NCBI GenBank assembly: GCA_902800495.1
Contig: CADCET010000028.1
Coordinates: forward strand, 37,723 to 93,680
DNA from: an uncultured Prevotellaceae bacterium
GTDB taxonomy: Bacteria; Bacteroidota; Bacteroidia; Bacteroidales; Bacteroidaceae
DNA: 55,958 bases
Reading direction: 5' to 3'
Shown here: positions 50,074 through 55,958 of the stretch, piece after piece
Numbering within the stretch: position 1 is the first letter of the stretch
Layout: each line of letters opens with the position of its first letter
Program-made: the position numbers and the translations under genes
Notes under the pieces: generated by a model
Databases searched by the model: none
What the model was told of the DNA's origin: nothing
What the model saw: only the letters and a program-made list of their open reading frames with translations

Positions 50074-50445
50074 ATGAATAAGATTCAAACAATTAAGAAG
50101 GTCGCAAAGCGCGGTCGCCGAGTCGAATTCCGTCTCAATGACGAAGAGTATGACATTGGGCTGAAAAATGCAACAGCCTGTGGTATGTCCATTAGTGAGT
50201 ATGGCCGTAAGTGTTTCGTTAACCAGACTCCAAAACTGCACCTGACAGAGCGTGAAATAGAGGCTTACAAAAGCCTCGCAGATGCACGTGGTGACCTGGT
50301 TCATGTCCGCAATGCCCTTAAGGGCAGAACCCAGGAGCAGATCAAGAACTACTTCAATGATGATGAGTTCATGCGGAACTGGATCCTGGCCATCAACAAC
50401 ATCATCACCCAATGGGATTCTATTATCGAACAGTCTAAGGAGTAA
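50074..50445 (+). CDS. MobC-like relaxosome accessory protein
   Basis: Protein of 123 aa of the MobC/ribbon-helix-helix type. The N-terminal basic region and strand (VAKRGRRVEFRLNDEEYDI) followed by two helices (GLKNATACGMSISEYGRKCF) is the DNA-binding fold; the rest is helical (LTEREIEAYKSLADARGDLV ... NWILAINNIITQWDSIIEQS). MobC proteins melt and bind oriT so that the relaxase can nick. It sits directly after the oriT-like hairpin and 13 nt before the relaxase start. A long frame starting at 50282 overlaps it, but that frame becomes relaxase-like only after 50459. Confidence 0.83.
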   Translation: MNKIQTIKKVAKRGRRVEFRLNDEEYDIGLKNATACGMSISEYGRKCFVNQTPKLHLTEREIEAYKSLADARGDLVHVRNALKGRTQEQIKNYFNDDEFMRNWILAINNIITQWDSIIEQSKE

Positions 50446-50458
50446 AACTTACGCAGCG

Positions 50459-51742
50459 ATGATAGCGAAAGCCAATACAATCACACACGGCAGCAATGCC
50501 GTCAGATACTCAGCCGACAAGGAGTTGGCTGAGATAGTGAAGGTCGGTCACCTGCCTGATGGACTCACCACCTCGTCTATCTGGTCGAGGATGATGCTCC
50601 ATCAGGCACAGTTTAAGGAGAAGCAGCGAGGAAATCGCCGCATCAAGAACACGTCCATACGAATCGAACTTTCCCCAGCCAAGGAAGAAACGGAAGGCTG
50701 GACGATGGCTGACTGGCAGAAACTTGCGGAAGACTTCATCAGGGAGTTTGATGCCGTTTATCTTAAACGCCCAGATAGGGATGATGACGACCCACATACT
50801 CATCTCGCCAACAGCCAATATGTTGTCTCGCTCCACCGTGACAGTAAGAGTAAGATACTCCACCTCCATATCAATGCCAACCGCATCGATATGGAAGGCA
50901 ATACCAACAATGAGTATATGATTGGCAAGAGGGCTACGATGGCTGCGAATAAAATCAATGAGCAGCGGGGGTGGATTCAGTCGATGACCAAACGTGAATG
51001 GAACATTGACAAGGTGACCAATGACTGTATCGAAGCCCTGAAGTCAATGGACTCGTTCGACTTCAACACCTACGAAGCCAAGCTGAAGGCCAAAGGCTAT
51101 GGTGTCAAGGTCATGCGTGACAGCATCGGCAAGGTATGTGGCTACTCTATCAAGAAGGGCAACTCCACGTACAAGGCTTCAGAGCTGGGCCACAAGCGAA
51201 GTCTCACTCCGTCGAGACTTAGATCGACCTGGGAGAAACTGCACCGTGACAAGGGCATTCACACGCAGGCAATCAATCCTAAGGGAACACAGTCTGTCAC
51301 CCGTTCTTCCTCACCTGCTGCAACAAAAACCGTGCAGCCAAAGCAACAGTCATCTCCCAAGCAGATGCCGTTGCATCCTACTACTACATTAGAGCCTGTG
51401 AAGCAACAGCCCGCTATTGTTCACCACGACGTAGAATGGAACGGCAGGAACTATCCTGTTGATATACCAAAGGAAGTAGACGATGTTCTGATGAAGGAGG
51501 TGAAACTACCTGAAGATATACTCTGGTCAAAACTGGTCGATGTACAGAACACCGCCATTCTCCTGTTTGGCAACTACCTTGATGCCGCCACTCAGATGTC
51601 CGAATCCTGTGGTGGAGGTGGCAGCGCACCAGAATCTGGCTGGGGAAGAAAAGAAGACGAAGATGATATGGCATGGGCTCGCCGCTGTGCTCAGCAGGCC
51701 TTTGGCATGCACAAGCGTCCCTCACGTGGTATGCACAGATAA
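50459..51742 (+). CDS. Relaxase / mobilization nuclease
   Basis: Relaxase of 427 aa of the Bacteroidetes MOBP-like group that nicks one strand at oriT and stays bound through a tyrosine. The probable nucleophile is Y17 (NAVRYSADKE); motif 3 is seen as HLHINANRID near residue 140 with upstream SQYVVSLHRDSKSKILHLH (split here). MTKREWNIDKVTNDCIEALK begins the helical second half; SYEAKLKAKGYGVKVMRDS-like YEAKLKAKGYGVKVMRDSIG is a family landmark. The last ~160 residues are Pro/Gln/Ser-rich and end in a charged tail. The start is the ATG at 50459 (MIAKANTITHGSNAV), 13 nt after mobC. No coupling protein (VirD4) gene is found in the window. Confidence 0.85.
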   Translation: MIAKANTITHGSNAVRYSADKELAEIVKVGHLPDGLTTSSIWSRMMLHQAQFKEKQRGNRRIKNTSIRIELSPAKEETEGWTMADWQKLAEDFIREFDAVYLKRPDRDDDDPHTHLANSQYVVSLHRDSKSKILHLHINANRIDMEGNTNNEYMIGKRATMAANKINEQRGWIQSMTKREWNIDKVTNDCIEALKSMDSFDFNTYEAKLKAKGYGVKVMRDSIGKVCGYSIKKGNSTYKASELGHKRSLTPSRLRSTWEKLHRDKGIHTQAINPKGTQSVTRSSSPAATKTVQPKQQSSPKQMPLHPTTTLEPVKQQPAIVHHDVEWNGRNYPVDIPKEVDDVLMKEVKLPEDILWSKLVDVQNTAILLFGNYLDAATQMSESCGGGGSAPESGWGRKEDEDDMAWARRCAQQAFGMHKRPSRGMHR

Positions 51743-51765
51743 ACCGACAAATATAAGATACGATT

Positions 51766-52395
51766 ATGGGATTAAACAACAAAAGAACATCTGGCCTTGA
51801 CCTTACTGCACTCAATGCCAAGATGGAAGCACTCGACCAGAAGGCTGAGAAAGAGAAAGAAGTGCAGCAGGAATCAGCAGATCTAAAAGAACTGGTGGAG
51901 GAATTGCGACTAACTATTGGAGATGTTCGTTATCTTGTTCCTAGAGTTAAAGAACTAAGTCTTGCTATAGGAGAAACGAAGGACAGACTGACAAAAATCA
52001 AACAGGAAGGAGACCTGGCATATACCCTCTTTCAATGCGCCCTTGCCAAGGCAAATGCAGAGGGCATACCAATTAGAGCCGACCCAGATAGCTTGAATGC
52101 TATAATCTATCAATGTAACACAGTCAAGGATGATATTATTGATGAATTGAAAAAGAGTATCGAAACAACATTCAATAATTATATCTCCATGCACAAACTA
52201 TACCTTGATGAATTGGAAAGGCATGAGCGAGCAATGTTGCTTTCCTTCCAATGTGATATGGACAATGCACTATCCCGTAAGGGCTGCTGGTGTACTCCAA
52301 GGGTTTTCTGGTGGTTCTTCGGAATCTACATGTTCTGTTTCTCGATAGCATTCCTAGCGATAGTGCTCTTGATAACAGGAAATCTTCATTTTTAG
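51766..52395 (+). CDS. Coiled-coil protein with C-terminal membrane anchor
   Basis: Protein of 209 aa. The first ~150 residues are charged and helical with heptad character (AKMEALDQKAEKEKEVQQES, KELVEELRLTIGDVRYLVP, LKKSIETTFNNYISMHKLYL). A single membrane helix follows at the C-terminus (WWFFGIYMFCFSIAFLAIVL). The layout resembles the third mobilization gene of Bacteroides mobilizable elements (MbpC/MocA-like), which tethers the relaxosome to the membrane, but I cannot claim homology. It follows the relaxase by 23 nt and is followed by a strong terminator. Confidence 0.65.
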   Translation: MGLNNKRTSGLDLTALNAKMEALDQKAEKEKEVQQESADLKELVEELRLTIGDVRYLVPRVKELSLAIGETKDRLTKIKQEGDLAYTLFQCALAKANAEGIPIRADPDSLNAIIYQCNTVKDDIIDELKKSIETTFNNYISMHKLYLDELERHERAMLLSFQCDMDNALSRKGCWCTPRVFWWFFGIYMFCFSIAFLAIVLLITGNLHF

Positions 52396-52414
52396 TTTTG
52401 TGTACATATGGTTT

Positions 52415-52449
52415 GCCCCAACATTTCTTGATGGAATGCTGGGGCTTTA
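52415..52449. terminator. Intrinsic terminator between mobilization genes and MBL gene
   Basis: GCCCCA-A-CATT (52415-52425) pairs with AATG-C-TGGGGC (52435-52445), followed by TTTA on the plus strand. It lies between convergent genes and may serve both. Confidence 0.75.
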
Positions 52450-52455
52450 AAAAAA

Positions 52456-53100
52456 TCATAGATATGGATTACATTCTTTCTCATGTCCCATGGTCGATTT
52501 CTTACCATGACCAGGATAAATGATTGTTTCGTCAGATAGCCTGCGAGCTATGAGATCCAGACTTTCTGCCATTTGTTCTTTGTCACCTCCTGGGAAATCT
52601 GTCCGTCCAATGCTCATAGAAAAGAGGGTGTCACCAGTAAAAGCAATTTTCTCCTCCCAGCAATGAAAGACAACAGAACCGGGCGAATGACCGGGAGTGT
52701 GTATAACTTTCAATTTATGATTGCCAAAACTAATAATCTCACCACTATGGAGATAGCTTTGAGGCATTGGTATTGAATAGGGATAATTGTCACCATATAT
52801 CTCCTTGATGCGCAGTGGTAGCATATGCAGCATAAGGTCTTTGTCTGCCTCATGAACCTCTGGATAGAGTCCAAAATGCTCCAATATCAAATCATTTCCA
52901 TATAGATGGTCATGGTGGGCATGCGTCAAGAGCAGTCGCACTGGGTGCAACTGTTCCTTGGATATGTAATCAAGCAAGCGCTTTCTTTCTCCTGGCTTAT
53001 ATACACCGCAGTCGATGATGACGGCCTCGCCCGTCTCATCAGAAACCACGTGGGTGCATTCTTGACAAGGATTCACAACCCATTTCTGTATTTTCAACAT
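52456..53100 (-). CDS. MBL-fold metallo-hydrolase (glyoxalase II-like)
   Basis: Metallo-beta-lactamase-fold hydrolase of 214 aa. The metal motif THAHHDH is at residues 59-65 and HTPGHSPGS, FTGDTLF and IYPGHGK give the further His and Asp ligands of a two-metal site. Enzymes of this size and pattern include glyoxalase II-type thioesterases and persulfide dioxygenases; the substrate is not clear from sequence. It is a paralogue of the MBL half of the fusion protein at 53762: they share the NxxVVSDETxE N-terminus and an ending STxGxEKxxNxYL. It is the last gene of the minus-strand cluster and may be cotranscribed with it. Confidence 0.85.
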   Translation of the reverse strand: MLKIQKWVVNPCQECTHVVSDETGEAVIIDCGVYKPGERKRLLDYISKEQLHPVRLLLTHAHHDHLYGNDLILEHFGLYPEVHEADKDLMLHMLPLRIKEIYGDNYPYSIPMPQSYLHSGEIISFGNHKLKVIHTPGHSPGSVVFHCWEEKIAFTGDTLFSMSIGRTDFPGGDKEQMAESLDLIARRLSDETIIYPGHGKKSTMGHEKECNPYL

Positions 53101-53113
53101 ACTTACTGGAATT

Positions 53114-53680
53114 TCAATTATCCTTACTATATATAAAAGCAGACATGAATCGCTCTGATTTCATAAATAATGTCTCATTGGATGGAGAGAGGAAATCCCA
53201 TTTATATCCGTAACTAACTACAAGTTTATCGTTGACCAAAACAGCAAAATAGTGCCACTCTTTTACAGCATGATTAGCTTCAATACCTATTCTATAGACC
53301 TCTGTTGGAACGCCACATGATGCATCGATATGATTTACATTAACAAGAATCTCATTACGATTGGTCTCACTCCATTTACCTATATACCAACGTGCATCAC
53401 TCTCTTCCTTATATGACCATTCAATAGAAGGTTCTGATTCACTGACCATTACCTTATCAAACCTTTTATACCCTTCATCAGTTGACATAGTAAGATATAG
53501 TTTGTTCCCATCAGTTGTAATGGTAATTTTACCATGCCATCCTGGCTTATTAGGATGCCAACATCCTACATATTGTTGCAACACGGACGATGTATCTGAA
53601 TCATTACCTGTTTCAGATTGAGCAAGGCAACATAGCCCAAACACTTGTAAAAACACAAATAGAATAGCTTTGCGTTTCAT
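53114..53680 (-). CDS. Exported protein of unknown function, 188 aa
   Basis: Protein with a signal peptide (MKRKAILFVFLQVFGLCCLA). The mature part is beta-rich with many aromatic residues: YVGCWHPNKPGWHGKITITT, GNKLYLTMSTDEGYKRFDKV, VKEWHYFAVLVNDKLVVSYG. The layout recalls small lipocalin- or DUF-type periplasmic proteins but I do not recognise the family. Two cysteines (GCWHP and ASCGVPTE) could form a disulfide. It lies between the two MBL genes in the same orientation, 13 nt upstream of the 214-aa hydrolase start, and 81 nt downstream of the fusion gene. A role linked to the hydrolases is only suggested by position. Confidence 0.6.
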   Translation of the reverse strand: MKRKAILFVFLQVFGLCCLAQSETGNDSDTSSVLQQYVGCWHPNKPGWHGKITITTDGNKLYLTMSTDEGYKRFDKVMVSESEPSIEWSYKEESDARWYIGKWSETNRNEILVNVNHIDASCGVPTEVYRIGIEANHAVKEWHYFAVLVNDKLVVSYGYKWDFLSPSNETLFMKSERFMSAFIYSKDN

Positions 53681-53761
53681 AATAATAAAACTTTAAAATT
53701 TGACAATTGCTTATTCTGTTTTTTATATGTGCTTTCCTCATTTATTCATTTTTAAGCACAT

Positions 53762-55138
53762 TCAAAGCATTCTCAGTTTATCCTTTAATATGTCGATACC
53801 TGCAACGGCAGTGGTCTTAATATGTTCAAATCCATATATGTCCTCTGCCCAGAACTCGCCAGGGTCAATAATGTAGCAAGGAATTTTCCAAGGTACAGAT
53901 TCTTTCAGACTTGCTGCAGGATAGACTTGAAGAGATGTGCCGATAACAACAAAAATGTCTGCATCCTTTGCAATTCTTTCTGCTTGTTTCATGTTGGGCA
54001 CACTCTCGCCAAAGAAAACGATGAATGGTCTCAGTTGGGAACCATCTGCTGCTTTCTCGCCAATTTTGATTGGTTCATCAAGAGGCTTTTCAACAATACA
54101 CTTAGGATCATTCGGATTGTTAGACCCAGTAACCTTCCTCAGTTCCCCATGAAGATGCAGCACATTGGTCGAGCCAGCACGTTCATGAAGATCATCTACG
54201 TTTTGGGTGATGATAGAGACCATATAGTCCTTTTCCAGTTCCGCAAGTACTTTGTGGGCATGATTTGGCTCAACATTCAATAAGTTCTGCCTTCTTGCGT
54301 TATAGAAATCCAATACAGCCGCTCGGTTTCGCCTATATCCTTGAATACTAGCCAAATCTTGGGCGTTAAAGTTCTGCCACATTCCATCTTTGTCGCGGAA
54401 TGTAGATAATCCACTCTCTTTGCTGATACCAGCGCCTGTTAATACAACTAAATGTTTCATGCCTTCGTTCTTTTTATACCAACTGGGTAAGAGATAAGAG
54501 TTTTTTTTCTTCTCGAACCCAATTGTTGACTCTAAATCATGACCTGGATATATTGTACAATCGTTTGGCAGAAGAGTCGTGATGTATTTTAGACTATTCA
54601 TGAGATCTTCAATATATCCGAACAACAAGTCACTCCTACCTATACTCTTGCGGAACAAAGTATCGCCAGTGAATGCGATGTGTTCTTTTTCGCAATAGAA
54701 AACTACGCTGCCAGGAGAATGGCCGGGAGTATGAAGAGTAATGAGATAGTGTGAACCAAACGTGATAACCTCATTGTCCTGCAAGTAATGCTCTGGTTTG
54801 ACAATATCATATTCGAAGCCACCTTCACCAAAAACTTCTTCAATTCTCATTTCCATGCGATCCATCCAAAGCTTGTCTCTATGATGAATTTCTGGAAGAA
54901 GTCCAAATTCATCACGAACTTGGTCGCACGACAACAAATGGTCGTAATGTCCATGAGTCAACAAACACCTCACAGGTTTCAGTCCTTCTTCTTGGATATA
55001 TCTTTGAAACAGTTCTCTCTCATATTTGCCCTGTGCGCAAGGGTCTATGATGACACATTCTTTTGTTTCATCACTCACCACATAGCAGTTAGCTCTTGTA
55101 GTATTGAATCCGAATCTCTTAACATTAATCATAAACAA
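53762..55138 (-). CDS. Fusion of MBL-fold hydrolase and Sir2 NAD-dependent deacylase
   Basis: Two-domain protein of 458 aa. Residues 1-217 are an MBL-fold hydrolase: THGHYDH at 61-67, H140 (HTPGHSPGS), D159 (FTGDTLF), H200 (IYPGHD). Residues 227-458 are a complete sirtuin: GAGISKESG at 235-243, FRDKDGMW at 247-254, TQNVD at 311-315, the catalytic H330 in HLHGE, and GTSLQVYPA. The Sir2 zinc ribbon is missing its Cys pairs, as in related zinc-free bacterial sirtuins. The junction (NSYLLPSWYKKNEGMKHLVV) sits where the paralogue at 52456 ends with NPYL and a stop, which suggests fusion of two neighbouring genes. An internal ATG at 54460 could give a free sirtuin. Start at 55138 or 55132. Confidence 0.88.
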   Translation of the reverse strand: MFMINVKRFGFNTTRANCYVVSDETKECVIIDPCAQGKYERELFQRYIQEEGLKPVRCLLTHGHYDHLLSCDQVRDEFGLLPEIHHRDKLWMDRMEMRIEEVFGEGGFEYDIVKPEHYLQDNEVITFGSHYLITLHTPGHSPGSVVFYCEKEHIAFTGDTLFRKSIGRSDLLFGYIEDLMNSLKYITTLLPNDCTIYPGHDLESTIGFEKKKNSYLLPSWYKKNEGMKHLVVLTGAGISKESGLSTFRDKDGMWQNFNAQDLASIQGYRRNRAAVLDFYNARRQNLLNVEPNHAHKVLAELEKDYMVSIITQNVDDLHERAGSTNVLHLHGELRKVTGSNNPNDPKCIVEKPLDEPIKIGEKAADGSQLRPFIVFFGESVPNMKQAERIAKDADIFVVIGTSLQVYPAASLKESVPWKIPCYIIDPGEFWAEDIYGFEHIKTTAVAGIDILKDKLRML

Positions 55139-55148
55139 AATGATTTAG

Positions 55149-55283
55149 TTATTCTATTTCCCAAATGTAGCAATCATCTTCAGTCAACCCTTGTGGATTG
55201 TCTATACACATTTTTATAGCATCTATTAATGTGCGAATATTGTCCGTTGCTCTATATTTCATCTTTACAATCTTCTTTTCCAT
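55149..55283 (-). CDS. Small protein, 44 aa, between Sir2 fusion and macrodomain-like gene
   Basis: Minus-strand frame from ATG at 55283 to TAA at 55149: MEKKIVKMKYRATDNIRTLI, then DAIKMCIDNPQGLTEDDCYI and WEIE. It fills the gap between the macrodomain-like gene (18 nt downstream of that gene's stop) and the fusion gene (10 nt before its start). Charged, helical, with two cysteines and a tryptophan near the end. The tight packing and protein-like composition suggest it is real; I do not recognise it. It could be a regulator or partner of the flanking proteins. Confidence 0.5.
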   Translation of the reverse strand: MEKKIVKMKYRATDNIRTLIDAIKMCIDNPQGLTEDDCYIWEIE

Positions 55284-55300
55284 GTCGCTAAGATTTGATG

Positions 55301-55756
55301 TTATTTCCCCAATGACTTAATGAAACTATATGGTAAAACAATATTCTCATAACCTAGAGCCTCTATGAATAGAGGAGCAATTTCTTCATCTTTAAACCCC
55401 GCAATACCACAACCAATACGTGTAACGAGGAACGTAAGTTCTTGGTGATTCTTGGCGAATACAATGAACTCATCCACATAAGGCTTAATAGTGTCAATGT
55501 CACCTTGCATGGTTGGAATTGCATAAGATTGCCCCTGTAGCCCGACTCCCTGACCCCAAATCGCGCCAAAATACCTATGTGCATGTTTTGCAGCGCCACC
55601 TTGATGCCATCCCCGTAGATTGCTACCAAAGACAAACACCTCGTTATCAGAAAGCGAGTTGATGCATTCTGGTGTGTATACCAACAAATCGTTTTCAGAA
55701 CGATTGTCGATAATTTGCTGGTTCCCTTTTTTCTTGAACAATCCTAAAATACCCAT
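55301..55756 (-). CDS. Macrodomain-like protein (A1S_2505-type)
   Basis: Protein of 151 aa. The central part EVFVFGSNLRGWHQGGAAKH, AHRYFGAIWGQGVGLQGQSY and AIPTM resembles a family of phage- and plasmid-borne proteins (A1S_2505-type) with a fold related to macrodomains, which bind ADP-ribose. The stretch FLVTRIGCGIAGFKDEEIAP fits the second ligand-binding loop (xGCGxAG). The first ~20 residues (MGILGLFKKKGNQQIIDNR) look like a short amphipathic leader. It is first in the minus-strand cluster with the 44-aa gene and the MBL-Sir2 fusion, so a shared role in NAD or ADP-ribose chemistry is plausible. The enzymatic activity is not shown. Confidence 0.72.
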   Translation of the reverse strand: MGILGLFKKKGNQQIIDNRSENDLLVYTPECINSLSDNEVFVFGSNLRGWHQGGAAKHAHRYFGAIWGQGVGLQGQSYAIPTMQGDIDTIKPYVDEFIVFAKNHQELTFLVTRIGCGIAGFKDEEIAPLFIEALGYENIVLPYSFIKSLGK

Positions 55757-55773
55757 ATTTCTTTATGCCGATG

Positions 55774-55781
55774 CAAATATA
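55774..55781 (-). promoter_or_regulatory. Probable -7 element of the Sir2/macrodomain cluster
   Basis: On the minus strand TATATTTG, 17 nt before the ATG at 55756. I found no good -33 element. It is the only promoter-like site seen ahead of the cluster. Confidence 0.5.
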
Positions 55782-55840
55782 CACTTTTTTTGCAAGAAAA
55801 ACGAATTATTTCCTATTTTTGACGCATTGGAACTGTTATG

Positions 55841-55870
55841 TCCTCCTGCATCGTTAATGATGCAGGAGGA
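55841..55870. promoter_or_regulatory. Perfect 12-bp inverted repeat containing AGGAGG
   Basis: TCCTCCTGCATC (55841-55852) and GATGCAGGAGGA (55859-55870) with a 6-nt loop. The right arm contains the Shine-Dalgarno-like AGGAGG directly before an ATG at 55870. No T tract follows. Confidence 0.6.
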
Positions 55871-55958
55871 TGGCGATCATCAGAGAGAGGGCCAACCTTG
55901 GACAGGTTCAGAAGGCTCTGTTGGCCATGATGGCCAAGAGGGATACTTTGAATCTGCA
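55870..55958 (+). CDS. Possible start of a gene cut by the window end
   Basis: From ATG 55870 the frame is open to the window end and reads MAIIRERANLGQVQKALLAM, then MAKRDTLNL. The composition is protein-like (amphipathic helix). Another frame from 55858 is also open, so the call is weak. The start codon touches the AGGAGG of the hairpin with no spacer, which is unusual. Nothing can be said about function. Confidence 0.25.
   Translation, partial: MAIIRERANLGQVQKALLAMMAKRDTLNL

Larger units (their letters stand above)
30592..52449. mobile_element. Decayed integrative/mobilizable element behind mnmE
   Basis: The region has a tyrosine recombinase, four excisionase-like proteins, a RepA-like ATPase, a primase, part of a Bacteroidetes conjugation operon (DUF4134, DUF4133, VirB4/TraG) and a MobC/relaxase pair. 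Its G+C is visibly lower than that of the chromosome to the left. The left end is taken as the mnmE stop, because the next gene already belongs to the element. The right end is not known: 52449 is the terminator after the last mobilization gene, and the Sir2 cluster beyond could be cargo. I found no second copy of the mnmE 3' end that would mark attR, so the coordinates are working limits. Confidence 0.75.

Noticed and set aside
50282-50458. N-terminal extension of the relaxase frame
   Set aside because: It overlaps the MobC-like gene and translates to a Ser/Arg/Thr-rich sequence. Relaxase similarity starts only at the ATG at 50459.

Overview
The window reads as chromosome of a Bacteroidales bacterium, most like Prevotella or a close relative. 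The reasons are the promoters (TTTG, 19-20 bp, TAnnTTTG) ahead of many genes, few usable Shine-Dalgarno sites, a short (290 aa) primary sigma factor, and genes typical of the phylum (DUF4301, DUF5686, an NfnAB-type fusion, a Bacteroidetes AddAB-like pair, DUF4133/DUF4134 transfer proteins). No rRNA, tRNA or CRISPR array was seen. All functional calls rest on reading motifs by eye; no database search was run.

Positions 1-30591 are core chromosome, G+C rich. They hold a small unknown protein, relA (minus strand), DUF4301, uvrA, rpoD, an outer-membrane DUF5686 protein, an AddA/AddB-like helicase-nuclease pair, a P-loop ATPase with a CYTH-like tail, a secreted MORN/GH25 lysozyme, rlmH, a zinc metallopeptidase, serS, an NfnAB/glutamate-synthase-type flavoprotein, a DUF486 membrane protein, a TtcA-like tRNA thiolase, a beta-propeller protein, a nucleoside phosphorylase, a flotillin-like protein and mnmE. 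Several housekeeping genes (uvrA, the ttcA-like gene, mnmE) carry in-frame low-complexity or palindromic repeat insertions, and the 17.4-17.8 kb gap holds a perfect 25-bp inverted-repeat element and a run of short hairpins.

Positions about 30592-52450 are an integrative/mobilizable element sitting directly behind the 3' end of mnmE. In order it has: a large regulator with a zinc knuckle and seven tandem excisionase-like winged-helix modules; an array of helically phased 10-12 bp repeats; a tyrosine recombinase whose N-terminus is broken by a frameshifting deletion; three more single-module excisionase-like proteins; a RepA-like ATPase and a primase; part of a conjugation operon (two DUF4134, DUF4133, VirB4/TraG and secreted proteins); then an abrupt break in which a transfer gene is truncated and the rest of the secretion genes and the coupling protein are absent; and finally a hairpin that is a good oriT candidate, a MobC-like protein, a relaxase and a coiled-coil membrane protein. 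It looks like a decayed ICE that may now be mobilizable only in trans, or not at all.

Positions 52450-55800 hold an A+T-richer minus-strand cluster: an MBL-fold hydrolase, a secreted protein of unknown role, a fusion of a second MBL-fold hydrolase to a Sir2 deacylase, a 44-aa protein, and a macrodomain-like protein. Sir2 and macrodomain proteins both handle NAD/ADP-ribose, so this is a candidate NAD or ADP-ribosylation module carried with, or next to, the element. The two most unusual things here are the seven-module DNA-binding protein beside its phased repeat array, and the MBL-Sir2 fusion cluster.
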